Source: Amorphophallus konjac
Lineage: Eukaryota > Streptophyta > Magnoliopsida > Alismatales > Araceae
Direction: 5' to 3'
NCBI GenBank assembly: GCA_022559845.1
Contig: CM040124.1
Span: forward strand, 68,223,491 to 68,287,490
Length of the DNA stretch: 64,000 nucleotides
In this document: positions 22,849-33,487 of the stretch, one piece after another
Position numbering within the stretch: position 1 is the first letter of the stretch
How the letters are laid out: the number at the start of each line of letters is the position of its first letter
The notes under the pieces: generated by a model
Databases searched by the model: none
Told to the model about the DNA's origin: nothing
What the model saw: the letters and a program-made list of their open reading frames with translations, nothing else
Made by a program: the position numbers and the translations under genes

Positions 22849-24200
22849 ATGGCAGCCGAGTGTGCGCAATGGCGAGACATGCAGCGAACGGTTCAAGGAC
22901 TTACTCGGGCCTTGCAGCAAGTGGCCCAAGGAGGAGCGGCGAACCACAGAGCTGACGATCTTCACCGGAACTTTCGTGGGATGAATCCCTCGCGTTTTGG
23001 AGGCTCGACCGATCCCGATGAAGCCGAGCACTGGCTAAAGGAGATGGAGAGGATCTTCGAAGTGATGCAGTGTAGTGACCAGGAGCGTGTTCTTTTAACG
23101 ACCTTCCAGTTGGAACGTGATGCGAGAGCATGGTGGGATGCAGCAAAGGCTACCCTCGGTGATAGACAAGTTTCATGGAAAGAGTTTGAGGAGCTCTTTA
23201 ACAGTAAATATTTCTCGGATAGAGTACAAGAAAGGAAAGCGACTGAGTTTGCGGCTTTGAAGCAGCAGAGTTTATTGGTGGCTGAATATGAAACTCAGTT
23301 CTCTCGATTATCTCGTTATGCCACTCACTTGATATCTACGGAGAAGATAAAGGCCAAGCGTTTTCTCAACGGGTTGAAGTTACATTATATCAATCAGTTA
23401 GCGCCATTGGAAATTCCGACGTATGCAGAGATGGTGAGGAAAGCTCAAGTCTTGGAAGACACTTTAGAGATGACGGAGAGAATCCGTGGGAAGAATGTCA
23501 AGAAGGAACAACCTACTGGATCTGGGAGTGCCAAACCCGGCAATGACAAGAAGAGGCCCAATGGCGGGTCTGGATCATGGAAGAACAAAATGCCGAAGAA
23601 TGAAGACAAGAAGCCTGGTCCGATTGTGCCGTTTAAGGGCGTGTGCAAGTATTCTGACCGTCCAGGTCACGTGATGGAAGAGTGCTGCCGCAAGTTGGGC
23701 GCCTGTTTGCGTTGTGGTAGTAGGGACCATCGTATCCCTGAGTGTCCCCTTCTGTCAGATCAAGCTACCCCGACTATGCCCCAAGGAAACAAGAAGCAGC
23801 AGGGCAAGCTCCAAGCCCTACAGGAAGATGATGCAGGAACCACCGAGGAGGGTGGACTCGTTGAAGGTACTCTTATTATACATGATAAACCAGCATTCGT
23901 TATCTTTGATACCGGTGCCACTCATTCTTTTGTTTTTCAAAAATCTGCTAAGTCTTTTGCTGTAAAGCCGATCTTGATGAATTCCCCGTTAGAGATTTCA
24001 ACCCCTATTGGTTCCAGTTCAGCAATTAAGTATTTCTATCATTCTAGTAAGGTTATGATTAATGAACAGAACTTGCCAACTGACTTAGTTTGCATGGACA
24101 TGAAAGATTATGATGTAATTTTAGGAGCAGATTGGCTGGCTAAGTATGAGGCCAATGTTCATTGCAGTTCTAGTTCTGTGCCTTTTTCTAGACACCCTGG
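22849..24200 (+). pseudogene. gag-protease of element D
   Basis: Gag starts at the ATG 22849 (MAAECAQWRDMQRTVQGL), with the capsid region to about residue 215, two zinc-knuckle-like clusters (CKYSDRPGHVMEEC and CLRCGSRDHRIPEC, about residues 265-300), then protease with FDTGATHSFV and [16 protein letters not shown]. The frame is open from 22849 to 24369, but homology to C ends near 24170; between there and 24260 a frameshift moves the pol reading into the next frame. The product would be a particle protein with protease; the polyprotein is broken. Confidence 0.85.
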
Positions 24201-24259
24201 ACCTTCTTTTCTAGGGATTAGGCACCATAAGTCTGTGCCACTTATTTCGGCCCTGAGAA

Positions 24260-25036
24260 GAAGATCGAGATTAAGGATATTCCTGTCGTTCGAGATTTTC
24301 CGGATGTCTTTCCTGAGGATTTGCCAGGACTTTCGCCTGAGAGAGAGGTTATCTTTTCTATTGATTTAGTTCCTAGCGCGACCCCTGTTTCTAAAGCCCC
24401 TTATCGTATGTCCCCTGGGGAGCTGTGGGAGTTGAAGCAGTAGTTAATGGAATTACTTGAGAAGGGGTTCATTCGTCCAAGTACATCCCCGTAGGGAGCC
24501 CCAATATTATTCGTTCGGAAGAAGGATGGTTCGATGAGGTTGTGCATCGATTATCGGCAATTGAATCAGCCGACTATCAAGAATAAATACCCATTGTCTA
24601 GAATTGATGAATTATTTGATCAGATAGTAGGAGCTTAATATTTTTCTAAGATCGATCCTCGATCTGGATATCATCAGTTGTGGATCAAGGATGAGGATAT
24701 CTATAAGACGCCATTTCGTAGCAGGTATGGGTATTTTGAATTTATAGTAATGCCTTTTGGACTAACGAATACACCTCCAGCTTTCATGCAGTTGATGAAC
24801 AATGTGTTTCGGCTCTATCTTGATCAATGGGTCGTTGTGTTTATTGATGACATCTTAATTTATTCGAAGAATGAGGAGGAGCATGCTGAACATCTGAGGA
24901 TGGCATTGCAAATATTGAAAGACCATCAGTTATACGCCAAGTTTAGTAAGTGTGAATTCTGGTTGCAAGAGGTGTCCTTTCTAGGGCATATTATTACAAG
25001 GGAAGGTATTTCTGTTGACCCCTCGAAGGTAGAGGC
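24260..25036 (+). pseudogene. Reverse transcriptase fragment of element D
   Basis: Encodes the RT fingers and palm ([22 protein letters not shown], catalytic [12 protein letters not shown] near 24840) up to VDPSKVEAE. In-frame stops are TAG 24441-24443, TAG 24492-24494 (in place of the Trp of SPWGAP) and TAA 24636-24638. The frame differs from gag-protease, so a frameshift lies between. Copia sequence starts at about 25037. Confidence 0.85.
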
Positions 25037-27081
25037 TGAAGTCCCGCGATCAATGACAGCCAAGAGGGGGGTGAATTGGGTGTTTACAGATTTTAAGGAA
25101 ACTTTTAGCTTTTTACAAAATATGTGGTAAATAATAATTAGCAATTGAAAACTAATTAACCAATACTCTCAAACTCACCGTTCCCACACGACCATACAAC
25201 GAAAATAATCAAACCACACAAATAACACACAATGCACAATGGTTTTTAAGGTGGTTCGGATGCAACGACGGCAATCCTACGTCCACCCCTCACCAAATCT
25301 GGTGAAGCTTCACTTGGGAATGAATCCCCAAACGGAGACGATGCTCCAACCACACACATAGGACGGCACCTGCACACACACACGGGGACGCGCCCCAAAC
25401 TACACACAGAGACAAGCTCCAACACACACACACGGGGATGAACTCCAACTCGATCCGACAACCGGATCACTACCACACACGCATACACACGCTGCAACAA
25501 ACGCAGCACAATAACACATACGGCCGCACGCAGGCGATTAACCACGACCGTATACACAAACGGTCACACACACAAAGTATTTTCAGGTTTGAAAGTAAAC
25601 ACAAGTAACAATATAAGCTCAGATCAAAATAGAACTCATGGCGACCATCTCAAAATAGCAACTAAAGGATGTAGAGATTGTTCCCCCTTTGATTTTCAAG
25701 ACGAATAGAAATGGTAGCTTGAAGCTCCAGTCGGATGGTGATGATTTTGATATCTTCTTGATCCTCTCCTTGATCTGCTGCACTTTTCCTTCTTCTGCAA
25801 TCTTCAAAACCTCTTGGATGAAGATCAAAACCCCTTGGCTTGAGCTCTTCTTTCCTTTCTTCCCTTTCTTCATCTACAAGATAGAAAATAATGAACACAT
25901 TAGAGTTCCACTTGCTAAATTCGTAGCTTACACATATGCCTATGTAGAAGACATAAAAAGACCATGATCACCCTTCTAGAACCATCCAAAAAGACCCCCA
26001 ATAGGTCTATTATGAACCCAAGGGCAAAAGGGGGTTTATGACTTTACAACTATATTTTTATGACCCTTGAATGGTCCAAGGACAAGTCCCAGACCAGATC
26101 CACGTTTTGTGGATGATTGGGTGTCATTAGGATTAAAGAAATGCAATGAGAATGGCTCTTCTCGAAGTGGAGAACAAAGTCAACTTTTGTTGGCTCGGGG
26201 CTGGCGGTCGACCGCTACTGAGAGAACTGCTGCCCGTTGGTTTCTGGGATTTTCGGTCGACCGCTAGCTCCTGGCGGTCGACCGCTAGCTACAGTGTTTT
26301 TAGGTCAACCTAAACTGTCCTTTAGGTCGACCTAAACCTGCAGAAAAAATATAGAAAAAATAAAAATATTAGTAAACATGTAGGAAAACATGCCCAATGA
26401 TCCCAAGTGATGAATGCATGAAGTACATACATGAAATCATTAACAAGGAGGATGAAAACACTTGAAAACTCAATCAACCATAACATAACATCAAGATCAT
26501 ATGGCTATCCAATTTGTGCAATAAGATAGCATCATTGAACCAAATTTCATATATTATGAGGATGTCATTCAACAAGGTGATTGGGTCTAATTTTTCAAGT
26601 GTATATGCAATGTGAGAACACATATCAACCATATATCCTATCAAGATCAAAAAACTCCAAATGGAAACCTACCATTTTCTCCCAAAAATATACACATGCA
26701 AGGTGCCAAGTTCTTACCATGAATCTTGATACCTTTGCATATGGGATTGACATTCCATTTTAAACCTGCATAAGAGAGTAAGTGAAGTTAAGACAATGCA
26801 AGTTCAATCACTTCGATGCCATTTACCACTTTCAACCAAGATTCTCATGAAGCATTCATTTTGTGAATCCAAATGATCTATATATGCATCCCATTGACAT
26901 CAAACATTCAACCAAAGAGTATATACAAACCAAGGATCAAGACCATGTAATCGTTGCCATTTGCCATCCGAACCATGCAAGTTTAGTTATCATCACGTAA
27001 TCACACATTAAGTTTAGTTATCATCAAAATCATAACAGTCATGAACAATAATCATAACAATCATCAAAACCATAACTCAAC
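25037..27081 (-). repeat. LTR of element E (Ty1/copia, SIRE-like)
   Basis: On the minus strand it begins TGTTGAGTTATGG at 27081, directly after the purine tract AAAAGGGGGAGAT, and ends near GGGACTTCA at 25037. Purine tract GGGGGAGA followed by TTGTTGA is characteristic of SIRE/Maximus-type copia elements. The plus strand contains GGGGGGTGAATTGGG at 25066 and AAGGTGGTTCGGATG...CCTACGTCCACCCC at 25249, a common copia LTR block also seen at 63296. The left boundary is inferred from where D's RT homology ends. Confidence 0.6.
26204..26336. repeat. Five perfect or near-perfect palindromes in the E LTR
   Basis: GCGGTCGACCGC at 26204-26215 and 26274-26285, CGGTCGACCG at 26254-26263, TTAGGTCAACCTAA at 26300-26313 and TTTAGGTCGACCTAAA at 26321-26336. 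All share a GGTC-ACC core within 133 bp. They have no loop and are therefore more like dimer-binding DNA sites than RNA hairpins. Confidence 0.85.
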
Positions 27082-28065
27082 AATCTCCCCCTTTTGATGA
27101 TGACAAACTTAGTGATGATGACAAATTTAATGATAAACTTATGATGATATAACAGAATGTCACAAATGTTCTTTTCCCCCTATCAACAATAGTCATCAAC
27201 TTCTCCCCCTGTCAATAACAATCATCAATTTTTCTCCCCCTTTGACATAATCAAAAAGCAAGATAATGCAAATCTTTCTCCCACAACAACAGTATCAAAC
27301 GAGCTGGAAGAAACCAATGAAGTAAGAGCAAGTCTTTCTCCCTCTTGAAGAGACTAAGATGTGATTATTCTCACACATCAATATGATACCATTTGAGGCA
27401 AATTCAATCAAGCATGCATGGATGTCAATGGAAGGTAATGATTGGCCTCATATCAGATTTTCACAAGCTGAGATAGTCAGCATGATAGCATGCAAATAAG
27501 AGAACCCATATCAGATGTTCACAACATGCAAGAGCACATCAAACGATTTTTTTATTTTCAAATTTTTGATTTTTATATTTTTTGGAAATGCGTAAGAACT
27601 CAATGCAAGCATGTGATGATAGTATGAATGCAAGCATGATACCAATGGAAAGCAAAAACCCCATATGGCAAGTGTAAGTAAATTGAAGTCCAATCATGAT
27701 ACTTTTCAGTGATTTTCAAATTTTTAATTTTCTTATAAAATACATGAGGCTATATACATGCAACTTATGACACATGATGAGCACACAATGCAACTAGGCC
27801 GATACGTATATATAGACATGCAAGCATATCTCCCCCTTACTTATATAAGAGGGTATAGGTATAGGAAGGGTGCATGAGGGTCATGACAATCGGAATGCAC
27901 ATGTGTAGCACACGGGAGGTTGTGCAATCATATAGGAGAATTATGCAATTGCTAATGCCGTCAATCAACTTTCTGAATACATATTAAATCAAATTTCCAG
28001 ATGTGTAAGTAAGTAACATGAAAAACGATAGTTGTAATATGGATATTCAGATTTTCAGATAAACA
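26911..28065. repeat. 1155-bp segment X, repeated at 58569
   Basis: Spans the end of E's LTR and the adjoining E internal sequence up to the B insertion point. The same segment precedes B's 3' LTR at 58569-59725 with three substitutions and two 1-nt insertions by eye. See the finding on duplication. Confidence 0.9.
27082..28065 (-). mobile_element. Internal 3' region of copia element E
   Basis: Non-coding sequence of the minus-strand copia element between its polypurine tract (27082-27096, plus strand ATCTCCCCCTTTT) and the target site of B, AAACA at 28061-28065. Several further CTCCCCCT runs occur. The element resumes at 61030 on the other side of B. No gene is seen. Confidence 0.6.
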
Positions 28066-29369
28066 TGTAGACAAGCCAAAATTGACGTTATGTTGATCAA
28101 ATCTCATGTTGTTATGATAACGCCCCAAGTGGACTTCAATATTCCTATAACATGAAGTTTTCCATTTTTTGTGAATTTTCTGCATTTTTCGTGATTCACG
28201 ACTTGACGAAGGGCGTTACTTCCGAAAGTAACGACCTGTCATAGGGCGTTTCAAAAGAAGGGACGACCATATGTGAGGGCGTCAATTCCTGGTATTATCC
28301 GTTAATTTCTAGAATTATCTATTTTCAAAATAAAAGCATTTTCTAAGTAACGTCCTTCCTCAGGGCGTGTTTTCACTAAACGCCGTTATCTCAGGCGTGT
28401 TTCAAATAAAGAAAGTTTTTATTTCCAAAATTAAATCCAGGAAGAAACGGCCTTTCCTAGGTCGTGTTTTAATAAACGCCCTGTGGCAGGTCATCAATTT
28501 ATAATGATACGCCCTGGCTTAAGGCGTGTTTCACTCCAGAGTCCTTCCTTTGTCTTCCCCTCACAGTTCCCTACCATCCTTGGACTCTTGCTCGATCTTG
28601 ATCCTTCCCTGGATGCCTCATTACCCGTTCTTATCACTTCCCTGTTTGATCATATCCGATTGAAGCTATAAAAGAAAATCTCGTTTGATCGTGTAAAAGG
28701 TTAACAACTCAAAGGGTTAAGAAGTTGATCATTCAACAGGCACGTTCTTCATCCTTCTCTGCATCCAATCAAGCGCCTGTTGCCTTCATCCTTTCTGCAT
28801 TCGTTTCAGCATCTCCACAGTTTTTTTTCCCTTTACTCTCGTCAGGGAGAGCAGGGTTCTATCTGATTGTTTCGTTGTTCATCTCCTCTTAACATCTCCT
28901 CATCATCACCCGGTCGTTAGTTATTCTATTGCATTAAGCATCATTTTTCATATCCTTTCCCTAGTTCCCTGCTAGGGGTTTTAAAAAAAACAAAAAAAAA
29001 GAGGTGCGCTGTTGATGCCTTTTTCATCATTTTGTGTTAGTTTGGATTGATACTATCTGCACCTTGGCTGATCCCCTCTCTTTTGTCTGTCTTTTATTGT
29101 CTTTTTTTTTACAAGGTAATCAACTGAAGAGAACCCACTTCATCGGCCGGCCGATTGAAGTCGGAGGAGGAAATCCACATCCATCCCGCATCTCAATTTT
29201 CACCAGGTATACGCGATCTCTTGTTCTTCTTATTGAGGTAACCCCTCTGGCGATCACACAAATTCCCCTTGTGCACCTCGTGCATGCTCTTTCTCCCTAT
29301 CATTCTATTGATTATTATTATTTTTATTCTTCGTATTTTGCTTTAAGTGGATTTTAAATAGAATCTACA
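28066..29369 (+). repeat. 5' LTR of element B
   Basis: TGTAGA...TCTACA ends. TATAAAAG at 28667-28674 is a probable promoter. Hairpins with ACGCCC-type stems occupy 28196-28530. Confidence 0.92.
28103..28530. repeat. ACGCCC/GGGCGT hairpin array in the B 5' LTR
   Basis: At least seven units, e.g. 28345 ACGTCCTTCCTCAGGGCGT, 28377 ACGCCGTTATCTCAGGCGT, 28446 ACGGCCTTTCCTAGGTCGT, 28505 ACGCCCTGGCTTAAGGCGT. Left and right arms pair; loops are short. Repeated in the 3' LTR. Confidence 0.8.
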
Positions 29370-29372
29370 AAT

Positions 29373-29390
29373 TGACGATCACGGTGGGAC
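29373..29390 (+). promoter_or_regulatory. Primer-binding site of element B (Arg tRNA-like)
   Basis: TGACGATCACGGTGGGAC lies 3 nt after the LTR; it differs from A's site at one position (A for G at the third base). Confidence 0.75.
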
Positions 29391-30698
29391 TTCCACTGTT
29401 TTCTTTATTGATTACCATCTCCATTGGCACCCTCGTGTGCCCTTTCCCCTTTGACACCCTCGTGTGTCCTCTCCCCTTAGGCACCCTCGTGTGCCCTTTC
29501 CCCTCGGTACCCTCGGTACCCTCTCCCTTATTGTGCACCCTGCACACTCCCCGGATCAGTCAATTGCTGTTTAGTAACGCCTTCCATTACGGCGTCTTTT
29601 GATTTAACGCCCCTCACAGGGACGTGTGTTATTGATTAACGCCCCATTTCAGGGCGTGGGTTTATTGCATCTGCTGGTGTTCTGCTTACTCATCATATCG
29701 TCTGATATTTAACGCCCCTCCCAGGGACGTGTTTTATTGATTAACGCCCACTTCCAGGGCGTCTTTTACTATAACTGCTGTCTGCCGCTTGCTCATAATA
29801 TTGCCTGTGGATTAACGCCCTCCCCTGAGGCGTTTCATTTCTTACCAGCGCCTTGCATTAGGGCGTTTCTTTTCATCAACTGCCGGTAATTGCTGCTTCA
29901 CATATTGTCTGTGGATTAACGCCTCCCTCAGAGGCGTTTCAGGTTTTTAGTAACGCCTATAAGCAGGGCATTTATCTGAGTTTTGACGCCCTCCAGTGGA
30001 GGCGTCCTTTCTGGATAACGCCTCACTTCAAGGCGTGTTTTCTTACCGTCTGTGAGCCCCTCACAGAGTTTAACGACAACCACGCTGCCGTGTTTGCCTT
30101 TTGTCACGACCTACCGCAGGGCGTGTCTTTTTCTCCTCCTGTGAAAACGCCCTTCCCCAGGGCGTTTCTTTACTGTTCTTTTTCACAGATTAGCTCTGAT
30201 TCATTGCTTGGCATCTATCTTGATATTATATTGCTGTTTGGATTGTCTTGATTTGTTGGCTTGGTTGAGAGACCTCCTCTCTCTATCCTAGGATCCACAC
30301 ACCTTTCTTGGAATCGGGACTACCCTCCATTGAGCATTCCGTCTCTTTGGACCGGAAATCCCTTTCCCAAGACCTCCATAAGTCCCCGCACCTGTGGATT
30401 CCCTCACGGACGCTGGGCTGGTTGTACCCTTGAAGTACCTGGAGTTTAGAGAACCTATGCGTTGTTAAAGAGAGAGAAAAACTTAGTTGACCCGGAGGTT
30501 ACACTTGGATCAAACTAGGTCTCATTTGGCAAAAGAGTGAACTTTCACAAATAATCCACTCTAATTCAAACATCAAACATTAAAATCATGCGTTTCTTGC
30601 CAACCTTGTTTGCATAAACATAGTTGGGTGATTTGATTGCTTTGTTTGGATTAAATATTTTGTGTTAGTTCCTTCATTAAACATTCTCTCTCTTAAGA
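29391..30698 (+). other. Leader of element B with hairpin array
   Basis: No gene. At 29425-29500 there are three GGCACCCTCGTGTGCC-type inverted repeats. From 29575 to 30165 about a dozen ACGCCC/GGGCGT-type hairpins follow at 30-60 bp spacing. The shared module lies at 30332-30428. Confidence 0.75.
30332..30428 (+). other. Shared ~100-nt module (copy in B)
   Basis: TGAGCATTCCG, TTTGGACC, CCTCCATAAGTCCCCGC, TGGATTCCCTCACGGACG, GGGCTGGTTGTACC. It is about 270 bp upstream of the gag start, inside the expected 5' leader of the genomic RNA. Confidence 0.7.
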
Positions 30699-33487
30699 AT
30701 GAAACTCCGATCAGGTAAAACCATCAACATGTCAGGCAACGGGTACTCTTATGATGATGAGAATGAGAACATATTTGGTCAATATGAGGACCCTCTCCAG
30801 GATTCTGTTTATTATGAGGGGAACTACCTTCCTCCTCACCCCCATTACTCACAAGTTCATGTGGTTGATACACTAATCATGAGGCGGACCCTCCGTCTCA
30901 AGTTCCATCTTCCAATACTTCGGGGAACCCTTCCCCATCCATTAATGTCACAGATTTGATCCAGGCTCTCTCCCAGTTGGATGACTCCCAGCGGCAAGCC
31001 ATTCAGGCCGCTTTAAAAGGGAAGTCGGTTCTTTCTTCTTCTTCTAATCCCCCTCCGGCCGTGAGTGGCCATCAGATTGTTAATGACCAGGCGGTCTTGC
31101 ATCACCCCTCCTCTCGTCCACAAACGCCTACTGCGGCCATGCCGGCCCAGCAGGCAAGCTATTCAGCGGTTAGGCATCAATCTTTCCAACCTCCTCGGAT
31201 TCTACGAACGCCTATACCGCATTCTTTTGCTCAGAATCAGGCCCCGGTCGAGCCCGATACCAACACTCTCTTGCTTCAGAAGCTGGCCAGCATGGAGGAA
31301 CAGCTCAAGAAGGTTACGGCGACTAAGAATGCTCCGGAAATTTCCCTTCCTACATTGCCAGTGTTCCATTTACCACCTTCTGAAATGCCGAATTTCCGGC
31401 GATATAATGGGACAGGCAACCCATTCATTCATTTAAAGGATTTCCGATATGAGACTTCCTTTTGGCAAGACAATAAGGCCTCCCTGGCCTACTTATTCAG
31501 GAGATCTCTTGAGGGGCCAGCCCTCGAATGGTTTTATTCTTTGGAGCCAGCTGATGCCGGCGATTTTGATGTTATTCAAAGAAAATTCTTGCAAAAGTAC
31601 AGAGACCGGGTGGGACCTTCCCTTTCTGTTACAGATTTAGTTGCCGAGAAAATGAAGCCCGAGGAGGACTTCATTGTATTTGCTGATAGGTGGCGGTCTA
31701 TGGCCGAGAAATTAAAGGACACATTGTCGGAACAGGAGCAAGTAAAAATGGTCATTTCTAATGCAACCCCCCAATTCCGGCACATTTTGGCCATGAATCG
31801 GCTGACAACTATGGAAGAGCTCTATGAAAGAGCTCGTTACATACAAACGCAAATGAAGGACTCGCCCATCATGGGCATGTTTGAGCCGAAGCCTCGGCTA
31901 TTTAAAAAGAATACAAATGTCAACAGCGGGCCCACGACTGAGGGCACTGTTACAAATGAGCAAGTTGGCGTAGTTGGCAACCCCCATAATCAAGCTAACC
32001 CACGTCCATCACCACCTCCACGACAGAACCCTCATTTTAACCCTACTCCACCATCCCAATTCGCGCCTCAGCGCTCCTTCGCTCCACCGCAAAACCAAGC
32101 CCCCCGCATAGACCCCCCAGCTCCACCACAATACCATCAAGTACCCCCACCAGCCAACTACGGCCAACAACAACAACGGAGACCGCCACTTGGCCCCAAA
32201 AGGGACCACTATCCTCCACTCCCTGAAAGTCTCCCCGATATTTTTAATGCCCTGATGGCCGCCAACTTGCTCGCCCTGCCAAGGGAAAGAACTGTGTGGC
32301 CCGCTAATGTTGACACATCCCGCTATTGTGCCTTTCATCGTGGCCCTGGTCACAACCTGGATCGTTGCTTCCACTTCAGAGATTACATCTACGATCTAAA
32401 TGACCAGGGTGACATTAATTGGGATGAGATGAGACAATACATAGCCGCTATGAAAGAAAGAAGGGCTTCTCGGCAACAGCAAAATCAGCAACAACAACAG
32501 CCAGCTCCGCAGCAAGTTCAGCCACAGCAAGCTCCAGCACCCCAGCAGGATATGGGGATCGTCCGTAATCCATTGCCGGAGCACACTCCTAATCAACACG
32601 TGAACCCTGTCACGTCTCTCTACGAGGTGGAGAGAGGGCAGGGATGGCACGAAGAAAATGCCTCTGTCGGGGCATTTCACCATGATCCAACTCAAAATCA
32701 AACTCCGCGCCTTTTGCGCCCACCTCCTTCTTCTTCTATTCTCCTATCGGGACGTCCCCTTTTACGCCCCGTCAATCCTTCTACCTCCACCAATTCCACG
32801 GCCTTGCCGGTTCGCTCTCTGCTTACCCGCCTATCACCTCCACAACCTACCATTCCACCTTCCGCCACCAATCCCACACACGCGCCATCCAGGCCACTCC
32901 TACTCCGCTCACCGCCAGCACCCGCTACCCCCTCTACCACTCCTACAACAGCAAGAGTTCCTCCGTCATCGGTTCAACCACCTTTTGTGCCACGATCTCT
33001 CCTTATTCCACCACCTGCCAATGCTCCTCGCATTCGGATATCCCTCTCTTCTCCCACGCCCCCTGCAAGGGCACCTTCATCAAATACTCCTCCCATGCCT
33101 CCCGCGGGGGCATCTTTGTTAAACACCACTACCACGTCTCCTACGGAGGCGCCCCTTTTAGTGAATTCCCCTTTGATATCCTCTAGCAGGGTTTCTGCTA
33201 CCAACATTCCTTCTTCTTCTTCCAACCCTCCTCCTAATATTGCCCCGACAGAGGCGCGTCAAGGCGTAGCGCCACTCCGAAGTGGACGGATATTCCACCG
33301 TATTTTCCCACAGAGAGAGCTAGAGCCCGTGCAGGGGCCACAAGAGCAAGAGCAGGAACAAGATTCAGTGCCGGGAACTCAGTATGATTTATTAAAACAC
33401 TTGGACCGCACTCCAGCCAGAATCTCCATTCTTGAATTGATCAAGAGGTCCACCACTCATCAGCTGGCCCTGAAGGAATATCTGTAG
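30699..33487 (+). pseudogene. gag of element B, frameshifted
   Basis: The likely ATG is 30699 (MKLRSGKTINMSGNGYSYDD); a 1-nt frameshift near 30868 moves reading into the long frame that is then open to the TAG at 33485-33487. Order: N-terminal region with ASMEEQLK, gag capsid domain (FRRYNGTGNPFIHLKDF to about ARYIQTQMKD), Tat-type Cys-His motif CAFHRGPGHNLDRCFHFRD near 32327, then a long Pro/Gln/Ser-rich tail. The stop at 33485 is in frame with the protease frame, so gag and pol were one frame before a probable CAG to TAG change, or the amber stop separates gag from pol. Confidence 0.82.

Larger units (their letters stand above)
19315..25036 (+). mobile_element. Element D: Tekay-type retrotransposon, 5' half
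   Basis: Contains a 5' LTR, Met-tRNA primer site, gag, protease and RT; the coding region ends abruptly after the RT motif VDPSKVEAE, where copia sequence E begins. RNase H, integrase and 3' LTR are absent here and presumably lie beyond the E insertion. Gag and RT closely follow those of C, supporting the lineage. It is inactive: three stops and a frameshift. Confidence 0.85.

Noticed and set aside
25246..25557. 103-codon minus-strand frame rich in Val and Cys
   Set aside because: Lies in the CACA-rich part of a copia LTR; the frame is open because of dinucleotide-type repetition.
27895..27930. TGTAGCACACGGGAGG as the start of B's LTR
   Set aside because: The TG at 28066 gives LTR copies of equal length (1304 bp), inverted ends TGTAGA/TCTACA and an exact AAACA target duplication, which the earlier TG does not.
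28196..30165. Regularly repeated palindromes as a CRISPR array
   Set aside because: Eukaryotic retrotransposon context, irregular spacing, variable repeats and no cas genes.
32009..32374. Minus-strand frames inside the B gag and protease region (also 32698-32940, 32974-33225, 7494-8000)
   Set aside because: Shadows of Pro-rich coding sequence on the plus strand; no motif or splice support.
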